A stretch of 64,000 nucleotides of DNA from JARFQW01 sp963842955 (GTDB lineage: Bacteria; Pseudomonadota; Gammaproteobacteria; Steroidobacterales; XN24): the NCBI GenBank assembly GCA_963842955.1, contig CAWJIJ010000005.1, positions 186,001 to 250,000 on the forward strand, given 5' to 3'. Under the pieces are notes generated by a model. It saw nothing but the letters and a program-made list of their open reading frames with translations, was not told where the DNA came from and did no database searches. This document shows positions 18,755-30,433 of this stretch, piece by piece. Positions within the stretch are counted from its first letter, which is position 1. Each line of letters starts with the position of its first letter. The translations under genes and the position numbers were made by a program.

Positions 18755-20681
18755 GTGCGCAAGCCGGCGGGCCCGTCAGGCCTGGCCCCGCGTGGCGTTG
18801 TGGCGCGGCGCCCCGCCTGTGTTCGGCTCCGTGTCATGGTGTTCTGGGCGCTCGTCTGTCTTCTCGCAGCGTGGCAGTCGGTCCGCGCGGAAACCGCGGA
18901 TGTTCCAGAGCCCCCGCAGTCGCTGGCGGATTCGCCATCCGCAACGATCGAGACGCTCAAGGAGGCCGGCACGGGCATCGACTACGAGGTGGAAATCACC
19001 GGTTCGGCCCATGGCGCGCTGCGTACCCTGCTGGAAGCTTCTTCGCAGCTGATCGCGCTTGCGGATAAGCCGCCGGCCAGCCTGGTCGGGCTGGAACGCC
19101 GCGCTGTTGGCGACGTGGACCGCTTCAGAACCGCGCTGCGATCCGAAGGCTACTACGACTCCGTGGTTGACTATGACATCGATACCAGCGCCAGCCCCGC
19201 CAAGGTCATCCTGGACGTCGCGCGCGGTTCGCCCTACCAGCTGACAGCCTTTGAAATCAGCTATACGGGGGACCCTCCGGACAAGGAACTGCCAAGGGAT
19301 CCGGCCGACCTGGGTATCGAACTGCACCGCCGAGCCCGGGGGCCCGCGATCGTGGGCGCCGAGGCCAATCTCGTCAGGCTCTTGTCGGAGCGCGGATACC
19401 CGTACCCGGAGATTCAGGAGCGCCGCGTCTATATCGACCGGGATGCGCATACGCTTGCCGCGACGCTGAGCGTGGACGCCGGGCCCCAGGCCGTCTTCGG
19501 TGTCCTGGAGGTCGAGGGCCTGGTGGACGTACAGGAACACTACATCCGCCTTGTCCGGCCCTGGATACGCGGGCAGCTCTACGATCGCCGCCTGCTGGAT
19601 CGATATCGGCGGGATCTCGTTGAGACCAACCTGTTCACGGCGATTGCCATCGAACCGTCGGGACCTCCGAACGCTGCCGGCAGCGTTCCCATCCGGCTGA
19701 CGGTCACCGAGAAGGACCATCGGACCCTTGGCGGCGGCCTGAGCTGGGGTACCGACGAGGGGTTCACCGTCTCGGGTTTCTGGGAGCACCGCAACCTGTT
19801 CGGGGCCGACGAGACCTTCCGCTTCGAAACCGAGTGTGGGCGAGATCGAACAGCAGGTGCGCGGTCTGTTCGCGAAGCCGCGGTACCTGCGCAACGACCA
19901 GACCCTCCTGGCGGATGTGACCTGGAGGCGCGAGGACACCGACGCATTCAAGGAGATCAGCCTGTCTTCGGCGGTCGGCCTGGAGCGGGAGTTCAGCGAA
20001 ATCTGGGAGGGCAAGCTGGGTGTTTCGGCGGAGTTGTCGCGAATCACGGAAAACCGGGACAAGCGTACCCTGTGGATTCTCGGCCTGCCCGGATCGATTG
20101 TCCGCGATACCCGTGACGACTCGTTCAATGCCGCTCGCGGCACGCGGTTCGAGGTGGGCGTCACACCCTACATAACCACGGGCGACGATCAGCTCCTGTT
20201 CACCGTCTCCAGGGTGGCCGGCAACGCCTACCTGTCCCTTCATCCGGAGGATCGCATCGTCCTGGCCGGCAGCGCGCGGCTCGGCTCTATACTTGGCCAG
20301 AGCCGCGCGGACATACCGGCGAGCAAACGGTTCTACGCTGGCGGTGGCGGTTCGATCCGGGGCTACGAGTTCCAGAAGGTGGGTCCGCTGGATGACGAGG
20401 GTGATCCGCTGGGCGGGCGCTCGCTCGTCGAGCTCAGCGGCGAGTTACGCCTGCGTTTCGGTGAGCGCCTGGGCGTCGTGCCCTTCGTGGACGGCGGCAC
20501 GGTTTTTACGGATCCGGATTTCACGAGCAGCGAGGAAGACGCGATGCGCTGGGCGGTGGGACTGGGATTCCGGTATTTCACTGTCGTGGGCCCCATCCGG
20601 CTGGACGTCGCATTTCCCCTGGATGAGCGCAACGATGAAGATCCCTTCCAGTTCTACATCTCCATCGGGCAGTCTTTCTAG
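18755..20681 (+). CDS. tamA: TamA-like Omp85 outer-membrane translocase subunit (one frameshift)
   Basis: After one correction this is a protein of about 641 residues with a signal region, three POTRA-like domains (the first beginning near IDYEVEITG, the last around VFGVLEVEGLVDVQEH) and a 16-strand Omp85 barrel. The barrel has the conserved GGGLSWGTDEGF opening, the FYAGGGGSIRGYEFQ loop-6 segment (RGY is the VRGF/Y lock motif) and a terminal aromatic strand. An extra base near 19835 breaks the frame after RFETE; the true frame continues VGEIEQQVRGLF. The start GTG 18755 has AGGAGA eight bases upstream. tamB starts on the base after its stop, as expected for the TamA/TamB pair that works in envelope lipid or barrel biogenesis. 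Confidence 0.87.
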
Positions 20682-23600
20682 ATGACGACCGAGGTACAGC
20701 CGAAAGGTCAGGTCTTGCGGCGGGTTGCGATGATCTCCGTCGTTGCGCGGCCTGGTGGTCGCGTTGGTCCTGGCGGGCCTGATCCTGTGGGCGAACACGG
20801 ACAGCGGCCGCGCCCGGATTGCCGGAATGGCGACGGCGGCTGCGGCGGCATCCGGTATCGATCTGAAACTCGAGGGGATCGAGGGGCGGCTCCCCTACAG
20901 CCTGGCGGCGCAGCACTTGTCGCTGGCTGACGACCAGGGCGTGTGGCTTGATATCCGTGATCTGCGTTTTTCGTGGAACCCCTGGGCCGTCGTATCCGGT
21001 CGAGTGCGTGTACACGAGATGATGGCAGGGGAGCTGACCCTTGAACGACTGCCTGACCCGGGCCCTGAGGCCGCCGAGCCGGAGCCCGGCGAATGGCCTG
21101 TCAAATTGCTCGAGCGACTGCGGATAGAGTCCGTCGAGTTCCCCCGCATTCATCTGGCCGACCCGGTGCTGGGCCAGGCCGTGACGTTCTCCGTCATGGG
21201 GCAGTTTGGCGTACGGGAGGCCGACACGCGGGTTGCCCGCTTGTCGGTAACCGGGCTGGATGGTCACAAGACCTCCCTGGCTGCGAGTGGCGTCTGGCGG
21301 CCGGCCACACGGAAGCTGGGCCTCGAGATCCGGGGACGCGCCGAGCCCGACGGCGTCGTCACCGGTCTCGTCGGGGTCGCGTCCGGGGAAAGCGTCGATC
21401 TGGCCCTGGTCGGTGATGGTCCCCTGGACGACTGGACCGGTGTACTTGAAGCCCGCGCCGGGCCGGCGTCCGCTGACCTGGATGTGCGCATCCGGAGGAG
21501 CCTCCAAGAGGCGATTCGTCCTGGCGGAGAGACCACCCGTGGTTCCCCGTCCCTGACGCTGAAACTGGCCGGTCGGGTCGATGCGGCCGACCTTCTGGCC
21601 GGTCGCGTTCCCGAGCCGGTGGCATCCCTGGCCGCGGGTGGCGTCGACCTCGGCGTCACGCTCGCGCAGCAGTCATCCGGTAGCGTGGCGTTGCGTGATG
21701 GGTTGCTGGAGTCCCGGACGATGGCCATCGACTTCGACGGGGCGCTTGACCGCGATGACGGTTCCATGGACGTGCGAGTGCGGATTCGCCAGCCCGAAGG
21801 CGCGGAAGTCATGCTGGGGGAGTCGGCGCTGATCGGCCTGGATGCCGAGTTGAGGGCGTCAGGACCCTGGACCCGCCCCCGGATGCGGATCGACGCCAGC
21901 CTGTCGTCCTTTCTCGCCGCCGATGCGTCCGTTCGCGGCCTTGATCTGCATGGCGAGTTTGATTGGCCGGCGGGTAACGCGGGGGGAGACCTGGATGGCC
22001 CCCTGAGCATCTCTGCCCGGGCGTCCGGTCTTGCGTGGAGCCTGCCGGGAATGGAGCGGCTTGTGCGCGGACCGGCAGAAATCGAGGCGTCAGGGGCGAT
22101 ACAGGATGGAAGCCGCATTGAGCTGGATGTCCTGAGCGTGATCCTGCCTGACGCGTCCATCGAGGGAACCCTGCAGGCCGACCTGGCCGGCAAGTCACTC
22201 ACCGCTCCGCTGGAGATCGAGCTGCTTGATCTGGACGCCCTCGATCCGCTGGTCGGTGTGGACCTGGAGGGCCGCGGCCGGTTGCTCGTCGACGTTGATC
22301 TGCCCAGCTTCGACGGCAACCTGAAGCCGCTGTCCGCGGTGCGCTGTCCGATGCCCTGCTCGGAGTGCCTGTTGCCGGAGCATTAGTCTCAAGCGACATG
22401 CACCTGCGAGCCGACGTGGAACTCGATCCCGAGGCGGGACTGCGTGTGCCGGCGTTTCGGCTGGCCGGGGAACGGGCCGTGATCACCGGCAGTGTCCGTA
22501 TTCCCGCGGGCTTCCAGCAGCTCGTGGTGGAAGCGGGAGCCGAGGTTCCCGACGGCAGCATCCTCAGTTCGTCCCTGGGGGTTCCGGTGGCGGGCCGTGC
22601 GCTGGCCGAGTGTCGCGGCTTGACGGCCCGATCGGCAATCCCGGCCTGACCGCGGAACTGGAGTTCGAGCAGCTCAGGCCCGGGAGGGCTGGCGCTGGCA
22701 GACGTTCGCGCCAACGGGCGTCTTGATGATCTGGCGAGTGGCCTGCACGGCCCCGTAAGTGTCAGGGCGTCCGGCCCGACCGGCCAGCTGACGGCGGAGA
22801 CCATCCTGCAAGCCTCGAAGCTGACCGGCTGCAAGATGGCGCCGCTGCGGATGGTCGGCGAATCGGCGCGGATCGGCGGAGAACTGGCGATCCACTTCGA
22901 CCGGCGCGCCGCTGACCGGCGAGATGGGATTGGAAGTGGCCGATGCGGCGCCTCTGTTCGGCTGGATCGGTATTCTGGGCGGCGGCAGGGCCTCGGGAAG
23001 CGTGCGCTCGCGGCGCCAGGCAGACGAGCAGTCGATGAGCGTGTCGCTGGATGCGACCGGGTCAGCGTCGAAGGGGCCGGCGTGCGGGCCCTGGCTGCGG
23101 AGCAATGACGGTCAAGGCGGACCTGAGACTGTTTTCGGAACCCGCTCTCGATGCACGGGTTCGGGCCGAAGGGGTCTCGGGGCCATCCTCCGATCTCGAG
23201 ACGCTCGAGGTTTCCGCCAGCGGCCCACTTCAATGCGCTGCGAGATTGACGCAGAGACGGAAGGCATCGTGCTCGATGCCCCGGCCGAATTGTCCGCCGG
23301 GGTGGTCATTGCCCGCCGTGGGGAAGAGGCCACAACGGTTACGTCTTGGCGGCTGGAGGGATCGCTTCACGACGACGCCATCCATAGCCAGGGTCACGGC
23401 GGTGCTTTCTGCGGGTTCCGCCGGCCTGGACCTCGCCGGCCTGGTTCTGGGCATCGGTCGCAGGGCGAAGTGCAGGCGGACCTGCGGACCGGCACGCCGG
23501 ACGGTTTCCTTACCTTTGTGGCCAGCGAGGTGCCGCTTTCCTTGCTGACCCTGGTGGATCCCGGCGTGAATCTGAACGGACAGGCCGCGGGCCAGGTCCG

Positions 23601-25138
23601 GCTGGCCGCGGACAACGGCGCCACGAGCGGCGTGGTGGAACTGCGGGTCGAGGACATGCGCCTGTCACGGCGGCGCAGCGCCGCGCCGATCGCACTGCGT
23701 CTGGACGGCGAACTGGGACCTGCCGGGTTTCGAATACCGGGCTCAGGCACAGGGGGGAGTAGCCAACCCGCTGGTCATCGCCGGCTCGGCACCCGTCCAG
23801 GTGGATCTGGCCGCTGGCACGGTGGGCCTGGACCCGGTCGGTCCGTTGTCCGCCCGGATGGACTGGGAGGGCGAGGCATCCGATCTGTTCAACATGCTGC
23901 CGCCCAGCGATCACTCGCTGCGCGGTCCAATCACGCTCGCAGTCAGTCTCCGCGGTACGCCGGACCGGCCGGATGTGTCCGGCTCCCTCGTGATGAGCAA
24001 CGCGCGCTACGAACATCTGGTCACCGGTACGATCCTCGAGCCGCTGAATGCGCGCATCGTCGGAGATGGCGGTGAGATTCGAATACAAACCCTCGAAGCG
24101 ATGGACGGCGGCAAAGGCACCGTCGTTGCGCGGGGCGCGGTCGCCCTTGACGCCGAGGCCGGGAATCCCACCGATCTGTCGGTGGAATTCGACCAGGCGC
24201 GGCTGGTCCGCCGGGACGACCTCGAGGCGAGGGCGTCCGGGACAGTGCGCATTCACGGCGCGGCAGACGCGCTCCGCATCGAGGGCCGGATCGTCACCGA
24301 TGAAGTGCAGGCGAACCTGGTCAATCGTTTGCCGCCGGAGGTCGTCGAACTCGACGTCATCGAAGTGGGCGCACCGGCCCGGGACGCCGGTGGGAGCGGT
24401 CCCGCGGCGGCGGTGGACGCTGATCTGGATATCACGGTGGATATACCCCAGCGCCTGTTCGTGCGCGGGCTGGGCCTGGACTCCGAGTGGGAGGGGCGCC
24501 TCCAGGTCGGGGGCACGACGAGGGTGCCCCGGGTGACCGGGCGGCTGGAGTCGGTCCGCGGCATCATGCAGTTCCTGGGTCGGCGGTTCCGCTTCGAACC
24601 GTCCTCCATCACGTTCGCCGGCGGCCGCAAGGTGGAACCGGAGCTGGACATTGTCGCGACCCACGAGGGCACGGATCTCGACGTCACCGCCCGGGTCAGC
24701 GGGCCGGTGACGGACATCGACATCGATCTGAGTTCCGAGCCGTCGGTACCCGAAGACGAAATCCTCTCGCGCACCCTGTTCGGCAAGTCCACGGGAGAAC
24801 TCTCGGGTCTCGAGGCCGTCCAGCTTGCTGCGGCCGTGGGGGAACTGACCGGCGCCACCGGGGGTCCGGGGGCGGTGATGTCGAGGCTTCGGGACACCGC
24901 CGGAATCGATGTGCTGCGGTTCGGATCCACCGAGACGGAGGAGGGGGAGCAGGCCACGACGCTCGAGGCGGGAAAATATCTTGCCGAGGGTCTTTATTTC
25001 GGGGTCGAGACCAGTACCGCCGAGGAAAGCGGCGCGGTGTCCGTGGAATTCGACCTGACCCGCCGGCTGCGCCTGAAGACGGATGTCGAACAGGCCGGCG
25101 GCCAGAATATCGGCATCGAGTACAAACGGGACTACTAG
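20682..25138 (+). CDS. tamB: TamB-like AsmA-family envelope protein (about eleven frameshifts)
   Basis: The real gene starts at ATG 20682 directly after the tamA stop. The N-terminus (MTTEVQPKGQVLRRV, then a hydrophobic anchor GLVVALVLAGLILWAN) shifts frame near 20741. What follows is a long run of short beta-strand repeats of the TamB/DUF490 type. The C-terminal domain is unmistakable: RGIMQFLGRRFRFEPSSI, DLSSEPSVPEDEILSRTLFG and NIGIEYKRDY at the end. Frame changes occur near 20741, 22338, 22612, 22676, 22905, 23067, 23104, 23237, 23395, 23450 and 23735. Repaired length is near 1,480 residues. TamB spans the periplasm as a grooved beta-taco and helps move phospholipids or assemble barrels with TamA. 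The clustered indels look more like poor consensus than gene decay, but decay is not excluded. Confidence 0.82.
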
Positions 25139-25248
25139 GGCGGCCTGCGTTGCCTGCACAAGGCGCCTGCTGGAAGCGGGCGGACTGGCAGCAGGGCTTG
25201 CCGGGGGGGAGATGCAGTAAACTCGCGACGATGTTCCAGGAGGCGGCC

Positions 25249-26378
25249 ATGGGCTGGACGCGGCGCAGTTTTCTCTCGGGGGCGGCTTCAGCGGTCGCTG
25301 CATTCTCTATTCCGCTGCGGGTCGCGGCCGCGGATTGGGCGCACTACGAATCCGCCACCATTATTGACGGGCTGGGGTTTCCGGGCGGCTGGAATACTGG
25401 ACCGGACGGCGAACCGCTAAGGGCCGACCAGCTGCGTGATGTGGCGGCCAGCGGATTGTCCTGCACCCATGTGACGGTCGGCGAGGTCGGGGCCATGCAG
25501 GCCGACGCCGCGTATGCCGCCATCATCGACAGCGTGGCATTCTGGGGTCGGGAAATCGCCGCGCATCCGGACGTCCTGGCTTCCGTCCGTTCGGCGGCGG
25601 ACATCGAGAGCAGCCGCGCCGCGGGCCGCACGGGACTGATTTTCGGTCTCCAGGACGGAGTGGCGTTCCAGACCGATCCGGACCGGCTGGCGGTTCTTCA
25701 GCATTTCGGCATTCGCGTGGTACAGCCCACCTACAACCGCCGCAACCTGCTCGGTGATGGCTGCATGGAGCCTGCGGACGCGGGTTTGAGCAGGACGGGT
25801 TCGGAATGCATCGAGCAGATCTGCGAACTCGGCATGCTTTTGGACCTGAGTCACTGCGGGCGCCGCACCACGGCGGACGCGCTATCGCGTTGGCCACCCG
25901 CCCGCCGGCCTTTACCCACACCGGCTGCGCTGCGGTGACCGACCATCCGCGCCACAGGACTGACGAGGAAATCCGGCGCGTCGCCGACCTGGGCGGCGTG
26001 ATCGGAATCTATGTGATGCCCTACCTGACCGGCGGACGCCAGCCGACAGCCGGCGACGTGATCAGGCACCTGGAGCACGCCCTCGACGTGGCCGGTGAAG
26101 ACCACGTGGCCGTCGGCACCGACGGCGGCATCAGCCCGACGCAACTCACACCGGAGTTCGTGGCCGGATTTCGCAACAACATCGAAGACCGAAAGGCGGC
26201 CGGCATTGCCGCGCCCGGGGAGACGGAGACCGGCTACCTGTTTGCGTCCGACCTCAATACGCCCCGCCGCTTCGAGACCCTCGGCGGAATGCTGCTCGAC
26301 CGGGGCCATTCCGAAACCCGTGTAGCCAAGCTCCTCGGCGGCAACCTCCAGCGGGTCTTCGCCGAAGCCTGGGCGTGA
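25249..26378 (+). CDS. Tat-exported M19 (renal-type) dipeptidase (one frameshift)
   Basis: After correction the protein has 376 residues. It begins MGWTRRSFLSGAAS, a twin-arginine signal followed by a hydrophobic segment. The mature part matches membrane dipeptidases: LLDLSHCG, then after the frame break FTHTGCAAVTDHPRHRTDEE and VGTDGGI, which supply metal-binding His and Asp residues. One base appears missing near 25881, where ADA joins IALATRPPAFTH. ATG 25249 has AGGAGG five bases upstream; ATG 25231 would place that site inside the gene. The family cleaves dipeptides with D-residue tolerance using two zinc ions. Located between tamB and an AsmA-like gene, 110 bases after tamB. Confidence 0.83.
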
Positions 26379-26447
26379 TCGGGGGTCAGCGAATGCCCGG
26401 TTCCAAGGCGCCACGTCAGATTTCATGAACGCCAGACGCGCAGGCCG

Positions 26448-29400
26448 GTGAGCGAGCCGGAGGAAACACGAGCGGCCGGCCGCGGGCGCTGGGGCATCCG
26501 GATCCTGAAAATCACGGCTGGATTCGTCGTGACCCTGGTCGTGCTGGTCGTGCTGGTTGCGCTCGTAGGGGTCCGGGTGCCCATCCATCGGCTCAGCGGT
26601 TTGCTCGGTCCGGTGGTTGAGGGGCTCGGTGCGGAAGCTGAGTACTCCCGCGACAGCTATCTGGAGTTTTCCCTCAATCCGGCGATCCGGCTCGAGGAGT
26701 TTCGCCTGAGCGGGCCGCGCATGACCCTGAGCGTCGGCAGTCTGACCGGGCGCGTTGAATTGCTTCCCCTGTTCCAGCAGCAACTCGTCATTCGGGAGGC
26801 AACCCTCGATACCGGTCGCCTCCAGTGGGTTCGTCCACTGCCCGTCGAGGAAACGGTGCCGCAGGAGATCGAACAGGACGGACCACGGCTGTCGCCCTGG
26901 CTGCGGTCGCTGGTCGTCGATGCCGCCAGAGTGACGGATGTTCAGGCGGTCGTGCGCTATGACGACCGGGAGGGCCAGTGGACGTTCTCGGTTGTCGATC
27001 TGAACCTCGTGATGCCGCGACCCGGCGACGTCAGCGCGTCCATCGGCGGGTCATTTCTGGGTCATCCGTTCACGGTCGCGGTGGAGAGCCGGCGCCGGGG
27101 AGAGGAACAATGGGGCCTGGAGCGTCTGGAAATTTCCGGTGACGGCGGCAACCTGCTGCTTACCGGGCAGGTCGATCCCGTGGACCTGAGCGGTGCTGGA
27201 CTGTTCCGTATGGACATCGAGGACTCGGATACGGTTCGCACCGTGCTGGGTCCGCAATACGTCGGGTTCACGCCGGTCGCGCTCAAGGCGGACTGGGATT
27301 TTTCCGATGGCATCGGTACGGCGGTTTTCGAGGAATTCCGGCTCGGAACGGCCGACTTCGAGGGGAACGTCGGTCTCGATGTCACCGGCCCTCGGTTGAG
27401 CGTGAACGCGGATCTCGAATCTCCGCGCCTGGACCTGGAGTCGTTGTTCGGGCTCAGCGCGGAATCCCCCCGCGAGAACGGGATGGAGGCGTCACCGCCG
27501 GGCGACAGCGAGCGGCAGCGCGAAAGCGGGGCCCGGGCTGGCGGAAGCGGCGCCGACGACCCGCCTCTGGCGCAGATGCTTGGACCCTACCTGGAGGCCG
27601 CGAACCTGGATCTGTCGTTCCGGGTCGGGTCTCTGGACGGTGCCGCCGCTGAGATCAGCGACTTCATCGTCGGTGTCGAACTGCAGGACGGCGCCCTGCG
27701 CCTTCCGGTTGCGGCGATCCTCCAGGGCGTTCCGCTACAGGGCAGCATGGATCTGACCACCGAGGGCAAGACCGTTCGCCTGGACCTGCCGCTGGAGGGT
27801 CCGGCCGCGGACATGACCGACCTGCTGCGCCTGCTCCTTGCGCTCGAGGACATCGAGGGCCGTCACGAGGGCGTCCGGCTTACCGCCAGCGCCGCGGGCA
27901 CCACGGCGTCGGAGCTTGTCGGGAGTCTTTCGCTGTCGGGTTCCCTCGCCGGCGCCCGGATACGCTATGGAACGCGCCCGGTGGAATTCAGCCTCGATGA
28001 GCTGACAATGGCGGCGAGCATGCGCGAACCCACCTCGCTGCGGGGCCGTGGCGAGCTTCTGGGCCAGCCGTTCGAGCTTCTGCTCAAGAGCGACGGCCTT
28101 GCGGAGCTCGCCGATGCCGACGACATGCATCTTGCCGGCACGGTGACCGGTCGGGGCACGATTCTCGAGGTCTCCGCCGCTCGCTCGGGAGGACGCAACT
28201 CACTGGATTTCGGGCTCGATACCTCCGATCCGGGCATCCTCCGGAACTGGCTGGGCCTGACCGCCGCCATGCCGTCCTCCGTCGAACTCAGTGGAGGCTT
28301 CATCCAGGAAGGCCCCGGCGCCGGCATTCGGGTGCGTTTCGACACCATTCGCGTCGGCCGGTCGACCGTGAGGATGGAGGGTCTTCTGCGGCAGTCCGAC
28401 GGGCGTGCCGCACTGGCCGCGAGCATTCGCGGCGACCGGGTGGATGTCGAAGAGCTCCGCGCCGTATTCGCTTCCCCGGCGGCTGAAGCGTCGCCGCCGG
28501 ATGCGCCCAGGCTTTCCCTGGACGCGCCGATCCTGCCGGCGGAGCTGACGGTGTTTGACGCCGACCTGGATATCGCGTTGGGACAGCTGACCGACGGCGA
28601 ACTCGTGCTCCGTAACGTCGAGGCCCAGGGACGCACCCGGGAGGATAAGGTCGAACGGGCTGCGGTGCGCGCGGACACCGCCTACGGGACGATCGAGGGT
28701 GTCGCGTCTGCGGATTTTTCCGGTCCCGAACCGGCAATGCAGGCGAGCCTGGAGGTCACGCCGTTTCAGGCGGGCCGCTTGCTTATGGATCTGGAAATCG
28801 TCGAGAAGAGCGAGCTGGTCTTCGACCGGGGGTCGGTGGAGCTTGGGCTGGCTGGCTCGTCGCTGGGTGAATGGATGGACACCGCGCAGGTGGATTTGCG
28901 CCTGGACGGCGGTCGCGTCATCGTCGTCCCCGAACTCGACCTGGCCGCCGAACTGGACGAGACAACACTTCACACGGCGCCCGGAGAGCCCGTGGTTCTG
29001 GGCCTGAACGGGTCCGTGGGCGATGAGGTTTTCGAAACGGAGCTCAGGGCGGGCGTGCTTCGGGACATGCTCAAGACCCGGACGATCGAGCTGGACCTCG
29101 ATGGTCGATTGGGGAGCATGGGCCTCGAAGCGGGACTCAACGCCCCGTTGCCACTGGGGGGCGAGGTGGCGCAGCTGACCCTCGCCGTGGACGGAGACAG
29201 CCTGGACGCGCTGGAAGGGTTGTTCGGAGTCGATTTGCCTCCCTGGGGCCCGGTGGCCCTGTCGGGAAACGTCCTTCACCAGGGCCTTGCCTATCGCGTC
29301 GATGACTTCCACGTTGCGGTCGGCACCTCGGAACTCGACGGGCGCCTGGACCTGGATCTGGAAGGCAAACCCCGTGCCGACCTCGTGCTGTCCGCGCCGC

Positions 29401-30374
29401 TCATCCAGCTCGAGGATTTCCGCAAGGACGGCTGGACCGCCCGGGGGTCCGAGCCGGACGAGTCTGCCGGCCCTGCCAGACAGGCTGAGCCCGAATCAGT
29501 GCCCAAGGACGCGGTCATCTCGCGGTCGGCGTTCGAGAAGCTCGACGCAACCCTGGCCGTGGACGTGGGCGAGGTCCGCTCGGGTGCCGATAAACTGGGT
29601 GCCGGACAGCTGCGGGTGAGTCTTCTCGACGGGGTGCTTGCGGTGCCCACGCTCTCGATTCAGACCCCCGGGGGTGATGTCACCGGTACGGCGAGGATGT
29701 CCTGGGCGGGTCCGGATCTGCTGGATACGAGCCTGACGCTGAACGCGGAGCGTTTCGACTATGGCGTCCTGGCACGGCGTATCGATCCCGCCAGCACGAT
29801 GAAGGGCAGCCTGAGTGTCTATGCGGACCTCGGTGGCCAGCATGCGGCCAGCAGGCCCTTCCTGGGGTCGGCAAGCGGTCGTCTGGGCTTTGGCGTCTGG
29901 CCAGAGGACTTTCGGTCCGGCGTATTCGATCTCTGGGCTGTCGGCCTGGTGTCCGCCGTCATGCCGAAGTTTTCCGACGATGCGGTTTCCACGATGAACT
30001 GCGTGATCGGCAGGTTCGAGATGGACCAGGGGCGAATGAATGAGGAGGCGGTTTTTGCGGACAGTTCCCGGATCCAGGTGACCGGGGAAGTGTCGGCGAA
30101 TTTCGCTTCTCGCCAGGTTGACGCTTATCTTGTGCCGCGCGCCAAACGGGCGCAGATTTTTTCGTTTGCAGCGCCTGTTGAAGTGTCCGGCGGCTTTGAC
30201 GACTTCGATTTCGGCTTTCGCGGCGGCGATCTCGCATTGGCGACGGTACGGTTCATCACCAGTCCCATCGTGGCTCCCGTGCGCTGGCTCGCGGGGCAGT
30301 CGCTTCCCAAGGACGGCGACGCCGCCTGCCGGCTTGCCTGGGAAGGGCCCGCCGGGCGAGCAGGTTGCCGGTAA
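26448..30374 (+). CDS. Large AsmA-like protein, possible inter-membrane lipid transport
   Basis: This is 1,308 residues in one intact frame. A single transmembrane helix at about 21-42 (FVVTLVVLVVLVALVGV) anchors it in the inner membrane; the rest is periplasmic and made of repeating short beta strands ('LxLxGxVxLxxxxL'). The C-terminal region holds an AsmA-like second domain (FGVWPEDFRSGVFDLWAVG through SANFASRQVDAYLVPRAK). E. coli AsmA-family members (TamB, YhdP, YdbH) form hydrophobic grooves for phospholipid transfer; this one is closest in architecture to YhdP/AsmA types. The start is GTG 26448. The absence of frameshifts over 3.9 kb contrasts with adjacent tamB. Its place beside tamA/tamB suggests an envelope-lipid locus. 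Confidence 0.75.
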   Translation: MSEPEETRAAGRGRWGIRILKITAGFVVTLVVLVVLVALVGVRVPIHRLSGLLGPVVEGLGAEAEYSRDSYLEFSLNPAIRLEEFRLSGPRMTLSVGSLTGRVELLPLFQQQLVIREATLDTGRLQWVRPLPVEETVPQEIEQDGPRLSPWLRSLVVDAARVTDVQAVVRYDDREGQWTFSVVDLNLVMPRPGDVSASIGGSFLGHPFTVAVESRRRGEEQWGLERLEISGDGGNLLLTGQVDPVDLSGAGLFRMDIEDSDTVRTVLGPQYVGFTPVALKADWDFSDGIGTAVFEEFRLGTADFEGNVGLDVTGPRLSVNADLESPRLDLESLFGLSAESPRENGMEASPPGDSERQRESGARAGGSGADDPPLAQMLGPYLEAANLDLSFRVGSLDGAAAEISDFIVGVELQDGALRLPVAAILQGVPLQGSMDLTTEGKTVRLDLPLEGPAADMTDLLRLLLALEDIEGRHEGVRLTASAAGTTASELVGSLSLSGSLAGARIRYGTRPVEFSLDELTMAASMREPTSLRGRGELLGQPFELLLKSDGLAELADADDMHLAGTVTGRGTILEVSAARSGGRNSLDFGLDTSDPGILRNWLGLTAAMPSSVELSGGFIQEGPGAGIRVRFDTIRVGRSTVRMEGLLRQSDGRAALAASIRGDRVDVEELRAVFASPAAEASPPDAPRLSLDAPILPAELTVFDADLDIALGQLTDGELVLRNVEAQGRTREDKVERAAVRADTAYGTIEGVASADFSGPEPAMQASLEVTPFQAGRLLMDLEIVEKSELVFDRGSVELGLAGSSLGEWMDTAQVDLRLDGGRVIVVPELDLAAELDETTLHTAPGEPVVLGLNGSVGDEVFETELRAGVLRDMLKTRTIELDLDGRLGSMGLEAGLNAPLPLGGEVAQLTLAVDGDSLDALEGLFGVDLPPWGPVALSGNVLHQGLAYRVDDFHVAVGTSELDGRLDLDLEGKPRADLVLSAPLIQLEDFRKDGWTARGSEPDESAGPARQAEPESVPKDAVISRSAFEKLDATLAVDVGEVRSGADKLGAGQLRVSLLDGVLAVPTLSIQTPGGDVTGTARMSWAGPDLLDTSLTLNAERFDYGVLARRIDPASTMKGSLSVYADLGGQHAASRPFLGSASGRLGFGVWPEDFRSGVFDLWAVGLVSAVMPKFSDDAVSTMNCVIGRFEMDQGRMNEEAVFADSSRIQVTGEVSANFASRQVDAYLVPRAKRAQIFSFAAPVEVSGGFDDFDFGFRGGDLALATVRFITSPIVAPVRWLAGQSLPKDGDAACRLAWEGPAGRAGCR

Positions 30375-30433
30375 TCCGCCATAATGATCGACTAGACTTC
30401 ACTCATCCAGTTCAATCCACAGGAGATCCGAAT

